From assembly GCA_947652605.1 (NCBI GenBank), contig OX393577.1:3100868-3164867 (forward strand): a DNA stretch of 64,000 bases, given 5' to 3'. The DNA is from Elmis aenea. Lineage: Eukaryota > Arthropoda > Insecta > Coleoptera > Elmidae. Below, piece after piece: positions 44,930-57,208 of the stretch. Each line of letters opens with the position of its first letter. The stretch's first letter is position 1. The position numbers were made by a program, and so were the translations under genes. Below the pieces are notes generated by a model, which did not search any database, was not told where the DNA came from, and worked only from the letters and a program-made list of their open reading frames with translations.

Positions 44930-45260
44930 ACCGGAAAGTGGTACTTTACTGGACGAGCCGTAGGCGAGTCCTGAAAGGATACGAGTCCAGTAAAGACACT
45001 CTCCGGGTGTGTTACGTACAATATTTTTCTGCGTCCGCCACTGGCACCAAAATCACTATCGTCTCCATCCATAATTAAACAATAACAAACTACATGTGAA
45101 AACACGCTTAGTGGTATAATGACGCTAGTTCGACAGCGCAAATCAACAAAACAACTTATCACCAAGGCAACCAGTTACTTTCCGGCCTAGGCCGGTAAAG
45201 ACAACTCATCACCATGGCAACCAGTTACTTTCTGGCCTAGGTCAGTAAAGGTGTATTTTC
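44930..45260. repeat. GC-rich hairpin and tandem repeat, unknown element
   Basis: An 11-bp perfect stem CTTTACTGGAC (44944-44954) / GTCCAGTAAAG (44985-44995) is followed ~170 bases later by two tandem ~50-bp units (CACCAAGGCAACCAGTTACT and CACCATGGCAACCAGTTACT). Each of these contains a palindromic GGCCTAGGCC or relative and TAAAG. TTTACTGG/CCRGTAAAG motifs at both ends suggest a terminal-repeat element. An 80-codon minus frame (44923-45165) includes MDGDDSDFGASGGRRK but matches nothing I know. Confidence 0.45.
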
Positions 45261-46633
45261 CGAACTAAAAATTGATCGGAAACAACTGACTTTCTGGACG
45301 GACGCCGAAAAACGAAGTTAATTCAAACAGCAATATAGAGCAACGGAAGATATAAGTTAAGCAAATAATGTGGTCCTTATAGCAAAGAAGACTGTTCCAG
45401 ATAAACAAAAAGAATTAGTAAAAACTGCGTGAATGACAAAACTACAGGATAAAAAAACGTGAGATGTCCATAAAAAGGATGTAGGCCCAAAAACAGGAGG
45501 GAGAGAAGAAAACGCATTTTTCTAGTAAGCTGTAATGTATGGGGTGAATTAAATTGTAGCGCGATCTCTCTTATTATTAGAGATAGACCATCGGTTTAAA
45601 TGTGACAAAGTAACTAAAAGTTGCTAATGTACGATATTAAATAAGATTTCAGGTATCATTAACCGCTTTCATAACAACTAAAAAAAAAGCTTAACATTGA
45701 TTGTTGGTAATTTGGCTAAAACTTTTTATTACTTGCAATAGGAAATCTTTATTTATTATGAGAATCGTTGCAGATAAAAATCTTTTATAACTTTGCCAAT
45801 CAGCATTAAATTTAGCAAATAGTAAACTATTAGTATCTCTTAATAACAAGCAAGATACTATTGGTCGCCCGCGAATTTGAATCAGCCTGTATATTTCCGT
45901 CTAATACTTCACAAAAAATAAAATTCTAATCGTATTAACGTGACAACGTTCCTACAAAAACCTGTACAATGTAGAAAAGCTCCGCAGACGACTAAAACAA
46001 AAAAGTTATATCGCTTTTTTGCTAAATTTATCTCAGCACTACCTATGAACGAAATCGAAAGAGTTATGGTAAGGAAATATCTTTGCAATACGTCAACGCT
46101 CTGGTTTTCAAATAACATGCCATCTCACTTCTCTTATTTATATTATATTATTTCAGTCAAGCTCAGTGAAAGATATTGTAATAATCTGACTCAAAAACAA
46201 CAACGGAAATGCGCGGATACTTAAAGCAATGATATTTTGAAAACTTGGTTGTTTCGGTGCTGCAACAGATTATATTCAAGAGGAAATCTTAACGCCAAGC
46301 CGTTTTGATAACAAATGCCTTCCTTAACGGAAAGGTTTCACTTGTACATAACCAAGTGGTTGGTAATCAGGATTGTTAGCTAATGAAAGGGCGAAAGCTG
46401 AAATAACAAAAATAAACTGCCGAGACTCGAGTTTAGATGGTGTTGTTTTACTAAAAGGGAGTTGCCATTAAAGTTTTTTAAATCGGAATTTACTTATAGT
46501 TAAGGGTATATTAATTTTATGTTTGTTTTTTACTTTTTCTTTAATTTTTTGGTAATCATTTTCACTTAATATAGTTTCAGGTGCTTAGTTTTAATATGCA
46601 ATTTTTCTACAAAGTTGACTTAAGGTAAAATAC
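45261..46633. other. No gene recognised
   Basis: AT-rich DNA. The 94-codon frame at 45940-46224 has no recognisable domain. Confidence 0.4.
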
Positions 46634-46837
46634 AGGGTGATTGAGATTCAAGTTCCAGCATGCAAACCTCGCTTATTATAAAAGCTACAGCATAGGTTTG
46701 CATTTGGTAAAGTTGCTAAATATTACGCTGATTAATAATCCACAAAGAGAATTAATAATATAGTGAACAGTATCCATTAAATTGGGGTTAAATAAAAATC
46801 TGGTTTGGAAAACTATCCTTAATTTTTTTATTATACA
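46634..46837. mobile_element. Single arm of a TACAGGGTG-type MITE
   Basis: Starts TACAGGGTGATTGAGATTCA and contains CTCGCTTATTATAAAAGCTA and CATAGGTTTGCATTTGG. The same sequence, diverged, is at 55340-55510, and its first part is at 50001-50080. No partner arm is present. Confidence 0.6.
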
Positions 46838-47010
46838 GGGTGGACCGTATTTCATAGAGTTACATGGGTATCCTGCTTAATATTGAAGATAGAGAAACGG
46901 TTTAATCACCAAAAATATGTTGTTTGAGACAAACACAACCGTTTGTCTTAGAAAACTGCGTGTTTTTGGTAGTTTAACCGATTTTTTATCTTGAATATTA
47001 AGCAATTCTT
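46838..47010. mobile_element. TACAGGGTGGACC-type palindromic MITE, right end lost
   Basis: TACAGGGTGGACCGTATTTC then GCTTAATATTGAAGATAGAG and AAACGGTTTAATCACCAAAA. This is mirrored by TTTTTGGTAGTTTAACCG and ATCTTGAATATTAAGC, after which the expected terminus is absent. The missing right arm type is seen at 59085-59192. Confidence 0.6.
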
Positions 47011-47250
47011 GCTAGATTTAACAATGTACCACTGATTATTTTACTTCCATATTCATTATTGAATTTGTAAAATTGTGTTTTGACCAGGGACCATTATGAT
47101 AGAAGATGCTCAGTCGTCATTAATTAATATCGTTGCTGTCTACAAATCAACATATTAATAATGTTCGAATTCACCTTCAATTAATTATAATTGATCTAAT
47201 GAAATTCCACAACTTTAAAAATGCGAACCTGCCAATTTTTTTTTCCTTCC

Positions 47251-47314
47251 AAAGACATTCTGTTGATAGGATATATTAACTTAAAGACATTCTGTTGATA
47301 GGATATATTAACTT
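47251..47314. repeat. Perfect 32-bp tandem duplication
   Basis: AAAGACATTCTGTTGATAGG plus ATATATTAACTT occurs twice without a mismatch (47251-47282, 47283-47314). Recent local duplication. Confidence 0.9.
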
Positions 47315-47514
47315 GGCAGTCATAAAAAGAGGATGATCGTTGTATGAAAAATTAGTGATCACCATTTGATGCAATTTCCATCAACTCGATGTTCTTAAAG
47401 GCAATATCTTTGGCCCTTGGTTGCTTGTGAAAAAATTAAAGTTAAATTAAATGTAAAAATTACTAACAAAGGAAGGGTCACGATATGTTGTCGCTAGGAT
47501 CTGATCATGGCTGA

Positions 47515-47790
47515 GTTTATTGCATCAAGAACATCAAAACTAAATGTTTTAAAGAGTTATACGTGCCACTGGCCATTTCCTTCGGAAAACTAAGGAAAAA
47601 GCTAAAAAGTTGAATAATAAAGGTAATTTTTGTGATCGCGTTATCGATAAAACCGTCAGAGATAAAATCGAAATTCTTCTATTTACCAATGCGCGCATCC
47701 TTTGCAAGTAAAATGATGCAATGTTTGGAAAAAATCTTAAACGGTTCCGGAGAAAAACGTCAAAAACGAAACCCCTGCATGAGCGCTGCG
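47515..47790. repeat. Interspersed repeat family A
   Basis: Matches 9726-9985 in order: TTATTGCATCAAGAACATCA, GTTATACGTGCCACTGGCCA, CCGTCAGAGATAAAATCGAA, GCGCGCATCCTTTGCAAG, CGGTTCCGGAGAAAAACG. It runs straight into family B at about 47800. Confidence 0.8.
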
Positions 47791-47799
47791 GCGAGTGCG

Positions 47800-48048
47800 T
47801 ATTTTCACTAGCGCGTAATTGCTTTACAACTCGTGTTATGTAGCATACTTTTTCTACGAACACATAATACATACGATTATAACGACTTTTTGGCTATACA
47901 CATGCAATTACGTTGTCTTGCCAATTGGACGTAAGCCTACCTCGACATTTCTAGACAAGTGTGCGTTTTGCTTACCGTGCGTTGGAACTCACTTACGATG
48001 CATGCAGGCGTACGGTGTCATTTACATTAGTGGTCGTCGAAAAAAATT
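47800..48048 (-). repeat. Interspersed repeat family B, inverted copy
   Basis: Inverse of 26561-26790: TTACAACTCGTGTTATGTAG, CTTTTTCTACGAACACATAA, GACGTAAGCCTACC-type sequence, GACAAGTGTGCGTTTTGCTT and TTTACATTAGTGGTCGTCG. Confidence 0.8.
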
Positions 48049-49659
48049 ATTTTACTAAGCATAAATACTGACCTAGTTTTATCGCAGATTGGTTAAAAAT
48101 AAACAAACTCAAAAGCAACGCTGACGCAATATAAAACATGCTTAAAGCATGTGCTCAATCAGCAGCGAAACATAAAACTGGAGGTTAAGAATTAAAAAGA
48201 AAGTTTAAGAATAAATATTTTGCTTCTATGAAACACAAAACGTGTAATTAAAAATCTTAAGGAGTAAATAGTGCACTGCGTATCTATTAGTTTTAATTAT
48301 TTGTCATTATTATTGGTAGGTATGAGGAAAAAAATTATTACAATTGTTTTTAAACTGGGTTTGGGCATGGAACACAAGTTTGACAAATTTTAGTCCTGTA
48401 TCAAATAAATAGCAGCGCAATGGAATAACGTAAATGTGTTAGGTAACGTGATCTGGCCATGTCGTGGTGGCGTTAACATGACAGTTACGGGTCACCACAG
48501 TAATACCATTACTGTCATTTTAAACGTAACGACAGGGGTCTGAATTATAAAAGAAACAAGCAAACTTGCCGAAACTAGCAGTTTTACAAAAGTTTTACAC
48601 TTCTTGGCAGTGTTAAGAAGCATCATTTAAGCATTATTAAACTTTATAACGTCCACAGCTTGCCAAGGTCGTAACTTGAAGAGCAGTTTTACAGGACGAT
48701 GAACACATGTTTCGCGAAATTAACGACCAGTAATAATGTGTAACGAGCCTCGTCTAGAGTCAGGATATTGCCTTTTATAGTCGAGCTAAATCTCTGCATT
48801 CGCGGGAACAGTTTCCGTAAAATCGGTTTAATGGATTATGATTTAATTTTATTAGCGGATGATTTAAATTTTCATCAGCTACCCTTATCCAAGCACGATT
48901 TGATAAATTTCATTGCTTCATGGCATGAATTGCAAATCCGTTATAAGCTGGTAAGAGAGCTAAATATGTTGTGGAAATAAATGTTTTCATGACACTTTAA
49001 GTAAATATTTATTCATTTGGTTAAAATTGGACTTGATTTTTAATACGGATCAACGTGTAGCTTTTCTAGGGCAGCACATAAAAAACCATAGCGAAGGACT
49101 TATTAATTTTAAATTTAAACTTACTACTTTTTATTTTCGACCCTTGAGATACCAAATAATCGCAAAATACCATGTGGTGGCGACACCTATGTGACGCAAT
49201 TTGTAAAGCATTGTTAATATCATGAGGTCGACTGACCATGTGACGGACTGTCAAGATTCTGCGCAGTATCAATATCGGGTTCCATCATCACAGTCTCTGA
49301 CAGTTCACCGGACGATCAGTCACTAGTTCCATCAACTCTCAAAATAGTACTTGGACAGGTTTGCGGACGATCAGAACAGTCCATGAACGAAGGGACGAAC
49401 TATTGTTCGGATTTTTACACACATGCGCTGTTCATAACTAACGTGAGCTCTGGTAGCTATGCATCGCCCTCCCAATTCCATTTAGTACTGGATTCTTAAG
49501 GTGTTTACCCTTGCGATGCGCACATTCCTATGAACCAATTGACACAAATGTCATTTACAGTAAGGCCAGTCGTAAAAGCGTTTCAACAACGGCTAATACT
49601 GGCCAATACATTTATTAGTACGTGGTTCTCGAATTCAAATAAACCAGTTCACGTGGTAC
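48049..49659. other. No gene recognised
   Basis: A 70-codon frame at 48768-48980 contains a donor-like AAGCTG|GTAAGAG, but has no acceptor or family match. 49130-49500 is GC-richer with repeated GACGGACTGTC/GGACGATCAG motifs of unknown origin. Confidence 0.35.
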
Positions 49660-49912
49660 TTATCCATGAATTGATTTTAAAAACTGAAAAGTTAAATTAT
49701 AAAGGTAATTTTTGCGATCGCGTTGGCCATGAAACCGTCAGAGATAAAATCGAAATTCTTTTACTTACCAATTCGCGCATCCTTTGCAAGTAAAATGGTG
49801 CAAAGTTTTTGAAAAAATCTTAAACGGTTTTAGAGAAAAATTTCAAAAACAAAACCCCTGCAAAAGCGCTACCGTTTTTACAAGAGCCTCGTTTTTGGCG
49901 TTTATTTTTATT
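49660..49912. repeat. Interspersed repeat family A, partial
   Basis: Shares ATTTTTGCGATCGCGTTGGC, CCGTCAGAGATAAAATCGAA and CGCGCATCCTTTGCAAG with the copies at 9.8 and 47.6 kb, then AAACGGTTTTAGAGAAAAAT and a short inverted GTTTTTACAAGAGCCTCG end. Confidence 0.75.
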
Positions 49913-50000
49913 CATTAAATATTGTAAGAATATAATAATTTTTATACTTGGGCAATAATTTTTGTATTCTTACTTTTTTTTTTTATAAAAATAAGTTTTA

Positions 50001-50080
50001 GTATACAGGGTATCCCAGATAACATTTCCATGGGGATATCGCTTATTATAAGAGATAGAGGTTTGCTTAAGCAAGATGAA
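50001..50080. mobile_element. End fragment of a TACAGGGTG-type MITE
   Basis: TATACAGGGTATCCCAGATA followed by ATCGCTTATTATAAGAGATA and GGTTTGCTTAAGC, matching the start of the arm at 46634. Confidence 0.5.
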
Positions 50081-50592
50081 TTATTTGCAAGTATGAGAGG
50101 AGCTACAATCAATTTTTAAAAGGACAAAATTCCTCTTACTTCAGATGTTATAGCAAAAAATATGAAATAATTGAATTTATTTTTTCTCGTAACTTTTTCG
50201 TCTTAATCGTTAGATCAATTTTATTAGTACTATTATTGTACTTTTTGGAGAATGTAACCTATTTTAGATTGTGTTTAACACCTTCCATTCATGAGACATT
50301 GCCTCTAATTTAATTTTTTCTTATGGGCCGCTAAGTTGGCTATGGAAAAAGTAAATGTGCTTTTTCCTCTCTTTTTATTGAGATATTACTTGCTATATCT
50401 ATTTTAATAAATAAGTCACAAAATCAAGAAAAATCGTATTTTACCAAAGTCTCCTAACAGTTAACAAATATTTCCGTGAGTGATAAAACATAAATTTGGA
50501 TTGCTTACGCTGTAACAATACGCATACTTTTAATTAAAATTGCTGATAACACTTGACGACTTTAAAGTTAAAACGTAACTGTAAGAGATTAA

Positions 50593-51099
50593 AGGTGGGT
50601 TTATGCAGCTGTTTTAGTAATAAGACTTAAGAATAGTAATAAGAATAAAAGTTAAAATACTGTTAAATCAATGCTAGCGTTTACGCATTGGATTTAATTT
50701 TAGTAGTAACTTTAAGCATAAGCAAAGTTGGTTAACTTTCAACTTTATTCTTACGCTTAAACCAAACGCGAAATGCGCAGTCGCAAGAATTGCATACGCC
50801 CATCGCACACGTGCTTTGTTGTGATAACGGATTTTTGTTCAGGTTTTTGCGAATCAAAGGACCCACTATTGTCACAAGGTGTGCAAATCCATGCAAATCA
50901 TGTATGTATTTGGGGTCATACGGGTGTATTTAAAAAATTGTTATTTGTCATATTCGACTGTTTTCATCTCTAAGATTTTAAGGTTATTGCAATTACTATC
51001 ACCACTGCATAAACGCTGCTTTTGTTATTCCTATTACTATTCTTATTCTTATTACTATTCTTATTCTTATTACTAAATTTGTGTTGCATAAACCCACCT
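50593..51099. mobile_element. PIF/Harbinger-like MITE, 507 bp
   Basis: Terminal inverted repeats AGGTGGGTTTATGCA at both ends, with TAA on each side (50590-50592, 51100-51102). The subterminal regions are inverted AATAAGAATAGTAATAAGAA repeats (right side 51027-51075). The 3-bp TWA duplication and A-G-G termini are as in the element at 14758-15052. Frames at 50773-51076 are within the element and non-coding. Confidence 0.75.
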
Positions 51100-51469
51100 T
51101 AAATTATTAAACATTGAAAATCAAATTATAAAACTTCCACAATATCCATATGTAAATTTTTGCAGCAAAGTTGCTGTTGCTAAGTGAAACGAAGAGGTAA
51201 CGTACATTTACATGCAAATTGCTGAATGACTAAAAACACTAGCCATAGTTTAAAATAGAATAGCTTTACATTTGTTACTAATTTTGGCGTTAAAACTTTA
51301 AATTATTTCGTTTTGGACCACTATGTTCAAAATTTAGATTTTAAAGTTCCAGGTAGAATTTCAGAATACCTTAACACCTATCACATTCAAATTTATTCCA
51401 CCCCGCTTCATCTTAACTAATTTTCATGTAGAAAAAAAATTCCACCCCTGTTCTAAATAGAGATAACTT

Positions 51470-51665
51470 GTGGTTAGGCTAGGTTATCTCCCACAGAAGA
51501 ATTCACTAAAAAATTGTACTTTATCCTTCTAATTCCTTCTTGGCTGTTCTCTTTTCCCTCTTTTTGACGGCACCCAATTCCATATATTTTTGGGCCGTTG
51601 GAGGTACTCATACCATTGTAACTTTTAACTTGTGCTGTTTCAATTATATCCATATCTACACCCAT
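51470..51665 (-). mobile_element. LINE C-terminal remnant
   Basis: On the minus strand, in shifting frames: DIIETAQVK, then a W/Y-x-G-M segment, RPKNIWNWVPSKRGKREQPR and NW[stop]KDKVQFF. The P-K-x-I-x-x-W-x-P-x-x-R-x-x-R-x-x-P-R-R-x-W-x-x-x-V order is the typical tail of RTE/Jockey-like proteins. Short, heavily mutated. Confidence 0.6.
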
Positions 51666-51680
51666 TCCATCCTATATGTT

Positions 51681-54104
51681 TCGTTAATTTAATACTCGTA
51701 AAAAACCGCAGGCCCAGATTATATTAAAAAGCTGTTATTAAAATTTAATGTTTCACATTGAATCATAAGTATATACGCGCCAGCGTTTGTGTTTTTACAA
51801 ATACATATCCAAATGTAAATGTTACCTCATCAGCAGTTGTTTACTTTAAGAAATGTGGTTGTTGTGGCAATACATTAAAAGCTTTGCCCCGAAGGATTGA
51901 AATCCTGGTTATATTTTATTTACATGAAAAATGTTTTCGCGTTGCGGGCCGACCAGTTCCAGAAAACCCAAAAAACAAAACGTTTCAATTATAAAAATAT
52001 GAGTTGACGGCATACTGTATTTCTTTGCTTGAGCATTACCATATATTACAACGCCTTCTGCGATTCATCTGCTGAATATGTATGCTGGTGTCCTTTATGC
52101 CCGGCCCTTGTGTGGTTTACGAATAATAATCTCTAATGGACTTAAATTACGTTTTTCATGCAAATTAGTCGGTTAAAAATAACTTGCTTACATTTAATTC
52201 CGCTTTTAAAATCTACATTACCGACTACCATCTAATCTGGATGCGAATTTTAAATTGCCGTGGTAATATGGTAATTGTTAAATAATTACAGTTAATTAGT
52301 CGATGGAACATACGATTTTGTAATTGGAAGCGTATGTTTAATAGAATGTCAATTCGAAAACAAGACGTATATATTAATTCGATAGATGATGGCCTATTTC
52401 CTTGTGTATGTATAATTTTAAGACAACAATGTTAGTGTATAATTTATATGTATATCATTACTTTTACAGAGTCATTTAGTAGCAAAGGATTTCTTAATTT
52501 ATATTACCCAGTTAATTTAAGATAAGCTGATTGCTAATTGTATCTCAGAAAGTGTAACACAAACGGTTAAAGATAAAATTATTAATAATTAACATACTAG
52601 ATATACTACACGAAGAATTAACGATTTAATTGATTTTAATGGCGACCATTATGATATAAAAACAAATTTAATAAAAATCAGATACAGCTATTTAGTTACT
52701 GTACATACAACTTGCGTAGCTCAACTAACTAACTATTACAAAGCAACGCGATATGACACAAACTCAATGTCATTTTAGTAATTATTCTCAAAATTATGTA
52801 TAGTAGAATGTCTAGACTAGACCAATACTTCGACTGCAATCTTATTTTACGAATTCTGCGCATAATCTTTTAGAAAGCATTTTTTTCCTTTTGTGTTCAT
52901 AGTTACATGCATATGTATAGTGAAAGTGACTACTAAAGTTACTCTTATAGATGAATAAGTGAGACCGAAATTTTTTTCCTTAACCGATTATAGTTGCCAT
53001 TCTTCTTTTAGGCAACAGAGTTTTTCAACTAGCATTAGCTTCCAAATAAAAGTCACACACCTGATCACGTACGACACCCGGTGCCATTCACATTCATATC
53101 CTTTTAAACCTTAAAAATACGAATGGGCTCACGCTCACGTCGGGTCACGAAGTGACCCGTCTCACACTTAACTGCTCTATAATCTAGTTAAGTAATTATT
53201 ATATTTTTCTTATTACCTTATTTTATTCAAATTACGAAGCATTTTTTCCTTTCCCTTGACGTCCTTTCTAATGTAAATGTATAAGTACTAAATTATGTCC
53301 CTATTAGACTAAACGAAGTTGTCGATTATGTGCAGCAAAAGTACATCGCCTAACTTAATAATTAGGGCATGACAAAAATTTGCAGACGACGGAAACGGTG
53401 AACCAATTATGCAAATTACCAAGAATAATTAAAGCGGATATAAAAGTGACTGCAGTCGCGAGACAATGCTCAAAATTTCACACCAGGAAATGTACAACGT
53501 ACTATTTTTAACAATGGATCAACATTTACGTTACCGTATTTTTTAAAATCTAAAATAGATTTACAAAATTTATTAAACACGTTATATCGTGAGCCTTTTT
53601 TTAATAATTACAGTTCAAAGTTGAAAACAAAGACTTACGTAACCATTATGATTGATAATCATACACTTAAACTGTCAATTTGTTGATATTAAATAGGTTG
53701 TGTCAACGGAAAAGAAAGATAACTACACTACTTTAGATCTTTTTGTTTTATTTGTCAAATTAATTGGTGCTTCTATTAAATGACTTCCGTCGAAATAATT
53801 ATGCAAAGTAACAACTATGGTAATACCATAATCAAGTGGATTAATTATGTAAAAAAAAAAACGATTTGGCACATATCTAATCGACTGCACAATTGAATAA
53901 AAAGAAAATTAAACGCTACGTAAATTACCTGTAAACTGAGCCGTTCTACTCATTAGTCCAATTTATTGAAGAGTTAATAGGTTCCTAAGACCAAAAATTA
54001 ATCCCATGATATTTAATGACACATCTTGGTAATAATTAAAAAATTATTAATTTTTCTTTCTGATTAAATTCTAATTTGCTTACACAAAAACTGCTATGCT
54101 ATTA
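51681..54104. other. No gene recognised
   Basis: AT-rich DNA. A 78-codon frame at 51758-51994 and a GC-richer patch at 53055-53175 (with the palindrome GGGTCACGAAGTGACCC) are unexplained. Confidence 0.4.
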
Positions 54105-55268
54105 AAAATTTCTTCTTGTTCTTAATCGGTTCCTCTTGTACCACACTTCGGTGTCGAGGTATGCTTTTCTAATTATGTGTTATGTTTCTCCACTCCTACC
54201 TATCGTTACCTAATTGTGGCACATCTCTCCAGCTGACTCCTTTTTATCCCAGTCTCTGCCTCACTTTTTTTCCCATTTTATTCTTGGTCTTCCTTTATTT
54301 CTTTTTCCCCCATCTTCATTTTCCATCCTACTTTCGCGTATCTACTTTCTGACATGCGTAGTAGATGTCCAAGCCATCTGAATAGATTCGTCTCCATCTT
54401 TTTCTTAACATCTGTTACTCCTAGGTTATTTCGAATTTTGTCGTTACTGATTTTATCGATCAGTCTACATCCCTCTTTTCTTCTCAGATATCTCATTTCC
54501 TGTACCTGTATTCTTTGTTTTTGTTTTTGTGTTAGTGTCCAAGTTTCTGAACTGTACGCGAGAATGGGTACGTACGCTGCACTGAAAACTCGCGTCTTCG
54601 TTTCTTTTGATATTTCCTTACTTATCAAACATTTATTAGTGTCGTAGTAAAATTTCGTCGCTGCCGCTATTATGTTATTCAGATCTTCCTCCAATTTACC
54701 ATTTTCTGCAATTATTGTCCTAAATATTTAAAATTCGCTACCTGCTCTATCTAGGATAATTGTAACTGGATCATGCTTTTTCGCTATACCCATAGCCTTT
54801 GTCTTTGTTATATTAATATTCATATTATATCTACTTAATGTATCTGCCCATATGTCTAGATTGAATTGCAAGTTCTTTTCGCTTTTAGCTAATAGCACCA
54901 CATCATCTCCAAAGGCTAATTCTGTTAAGGATGTTGGTTTTAGTTTATTCCAACCCCAGTAGTCTTCTTTGTGTTTTGCTTACATTCTTTAATTATTTTA
55001 TCCATAAGTATTATAAAGAGCAGTGGCCTTAATGTGCCTCCTTGTGCTACTACCGCTGTTGTTATAAATTCCTGGAAACTGCTGTTATGGGTTCGCACAT
55101 AATTTCTACTACTCTTATATAACCTCTTGATGGCGTTTAATAATCCTTCTCCCACTCAACTTTGTTTCAATATCTTCCAGATCTTTTTCTTTAGCACTCT
55201 ATCGAAGGCTTTAGACAGATCGATTAAGCACAAGTACACCATCTTTGAATGTTCCATTGTTTTTTCAC
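54105..55268 (-). mobile_element. 5'-truncated LINE: RT motifs A-C and C-terminus
   Basis: Minus strand, in order from 55268: motif A LIDLSKAFDRV (about 55197-55231); LLNAIKRLYKSSRNYVRTHN; motif B region AVVAQGGTLRPLLFIILMDK (canonically Q-G-C-x-L-S-P); motif C FGDDVVLLAKSEKNL (54901-54913, G in place of the usual A); NINITKTKAMGIA; PILAYSSETWTL; IRNNLGVTDVKKKMETNLFR; WLGHLLRMSESRYAK. A frameshifted R-I-K-W ... G-V-S-W-R-D-V ... E-W-R-N tail follows. The 3' end AGAACAAGAAGAAAT equals that of the 39960-40345 copy. Stops and frameshifts make it inactive. Plus-strand frames here are shadows. Confidence 0.85.
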
Positions 55269-55339
55269 TTAACTGTCTTAAAAATATAATTACACTAAAT
55301 ATTTTTATACACAGCCTGATTAAACTTTCCAAAATGAGG

Positions 55340-55510
55340 ATTTTACTTTATATAAGAGCTACAGCCTAGGTTTACATCTGGCAAAGCTGCTTAAATATAT
55401 ACTTATTAATAATTCCCAAAGAAATTTTAATTATACTGAACGATATTGGTGTAAATTAAGAAAAATCCGATTCTGGAAAATCGTCTCTTACTTTTTTAAT
55501 CCATAAAACT
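55340..55510. mobile_element. Diverged arm of a TACAGGGTG-type MITE
   Basis: TATATAAGAGCTACAGCCTA, GGTTTACATCTGGCAAAGCT and TTATTAATAATTCCCAAAGA correspond to 46665-46760. Terminal bases are lost. Confidence 0.55.
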
Positions 55511-56985
55511 TTTTAAATAAGTAAAAACTGAAGCAATATCTCAAGTTGCATCGGATGGTGATTGCCAATTTGTGCTCAATCGATTTTTTTGTGATGACTG
55601 CTATTATATTTGTTTGGCAGAGTTTGTATTCGGTGTATATTTAAACCCGCAATGTACTGGGTTTTTTCACGTTTGAAAATTTCATTAATTAAATACGATT
55701 AAAATGGAATACTTTTGAATGTTGTTAATTGGTTTTTATGGTAACGACATAAAACGATAACGACAGCGGTGCATAGGCATTCTGTAGAATACTAGAATTA
55801 TACACTTTGTCGCCGGCACATACATTAAAAGGTACAATAAAAACTCAATACATGGTGGAGGTGCTGGGAACAGACAACAGCAACGATAGAGTATTACCCA
55901 AAGGTTTTTTTTGTCAAAAGAAAGATTATAAAAAACAATTTATATTTGTAGCATTCAGTATGAAGATGAATTAACTGTTGTGTTTTAGAAATGTAAAAAT
56001 AGTTGTTGAGTCTCCCTTTGTAATTTACACAAAGTATCTGATGGTATTTACTAGTTAGCGCAAACGATAAAAAAAGACATCAAAAGCATTTCGTAATTTT
56101 TATTCCTAATGTACGAACTAATACGTATGGAAATAAAATTAATGCAGATAGTCGAGAAATTTACTTTTAAGTGACCTCACTTTCTGAATCCAGGTGGGAC
56201 AGCCTGTGATACCTTCTAACCCTGAATAAGCCATCTTATACAATTTTATTACAACGAGATTGTAGTAAGGAAAATATCAATTTTCGAGAACAAAATTAGT
56301 GACATGTACATGCGGAGATTTTAGTTTTGATAAATTTGAAAGCAAGCTCAAAACTTTTTAGCGACCTAAATCTGCAGGGCGTTTATGTAGATTCATGACT
56401 AAGGGGCAACCATCCAATCTAGTCCACAGATTGCACCGTTCGTTGTAAAGAGCACTAACAGATGTAAACTGCCGCCCCAAAGGGAATAATTTTACAGACA
56501 TAAGGTGCGGGTTACGTAAGACCGTGCGAAGTGGGTCTCACATCTAGACTTACATTTTACTGATCGTTGAAAAGCAGCCAACTAGGGTAATACATTGCAG
56601 TTTACCAAACGGAAACATTTAAAAACAGCTTTGTGGCAGACGGCCATAGAACACCAAAATAAATAACGTTATTCTGGAAAAATGTCAACAAAATACTACT
56701 CAAAAGAAATGAAAAACAAGCTTCATAAGCAGAAATCTTCATAGGATTTTGCTCTTTAAAACGAATAGAAGAAAACCATTTATGTAATATTGTGTTACCA
56801 AAAGATCAAGAGAAATTATTATACCGTCAACTTTTGTCATTGTTTCTGCTCTTTCCAAATAAGGTTTTTTTTCAAAATAACATCAGATAGGTACATTTGA
56901 GAATATTTGTTTGGCAAAAAAGCTAAATAAATAGTACAGGGTAGGCAAATTTTTATGTTTTCATAGGGAATCTCTGTAACTATAA
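55511..56985. other. No feature recognised
   Basis: Mostly AT-rich DNA. A TACAGGGTAGGCAAAT fragment at 56936 precedes the Harbinger element and looks like another MITE tip. Confidence 0.4.
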
Positions 56986-57208
56986 AGCCTAGTCCAGATG
57001 AACAATGTTCCCGATGTTTCGGAACAGCTCAACTTTGTTTGTAGCTTGTTTCGGAACTGTTTCACTAATGTTGCGAAACAAAAAAAGCCCTGTTCCTTGT
57101 TTCCCGTTTATATGGGAAACATTGGAACATTGAACAAGTCTGTTGTTAAACACGGTTCAGTCAAACAGAGTTTTGGTTAGAGTGATTCTTGGTTATATAT
57201 TTATTACA

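Noticed and set aside
48768..48980. 70-codon frame with a GTAAGAG donor-like site
   Set aside because: No acceptor site or matching exon, no family.
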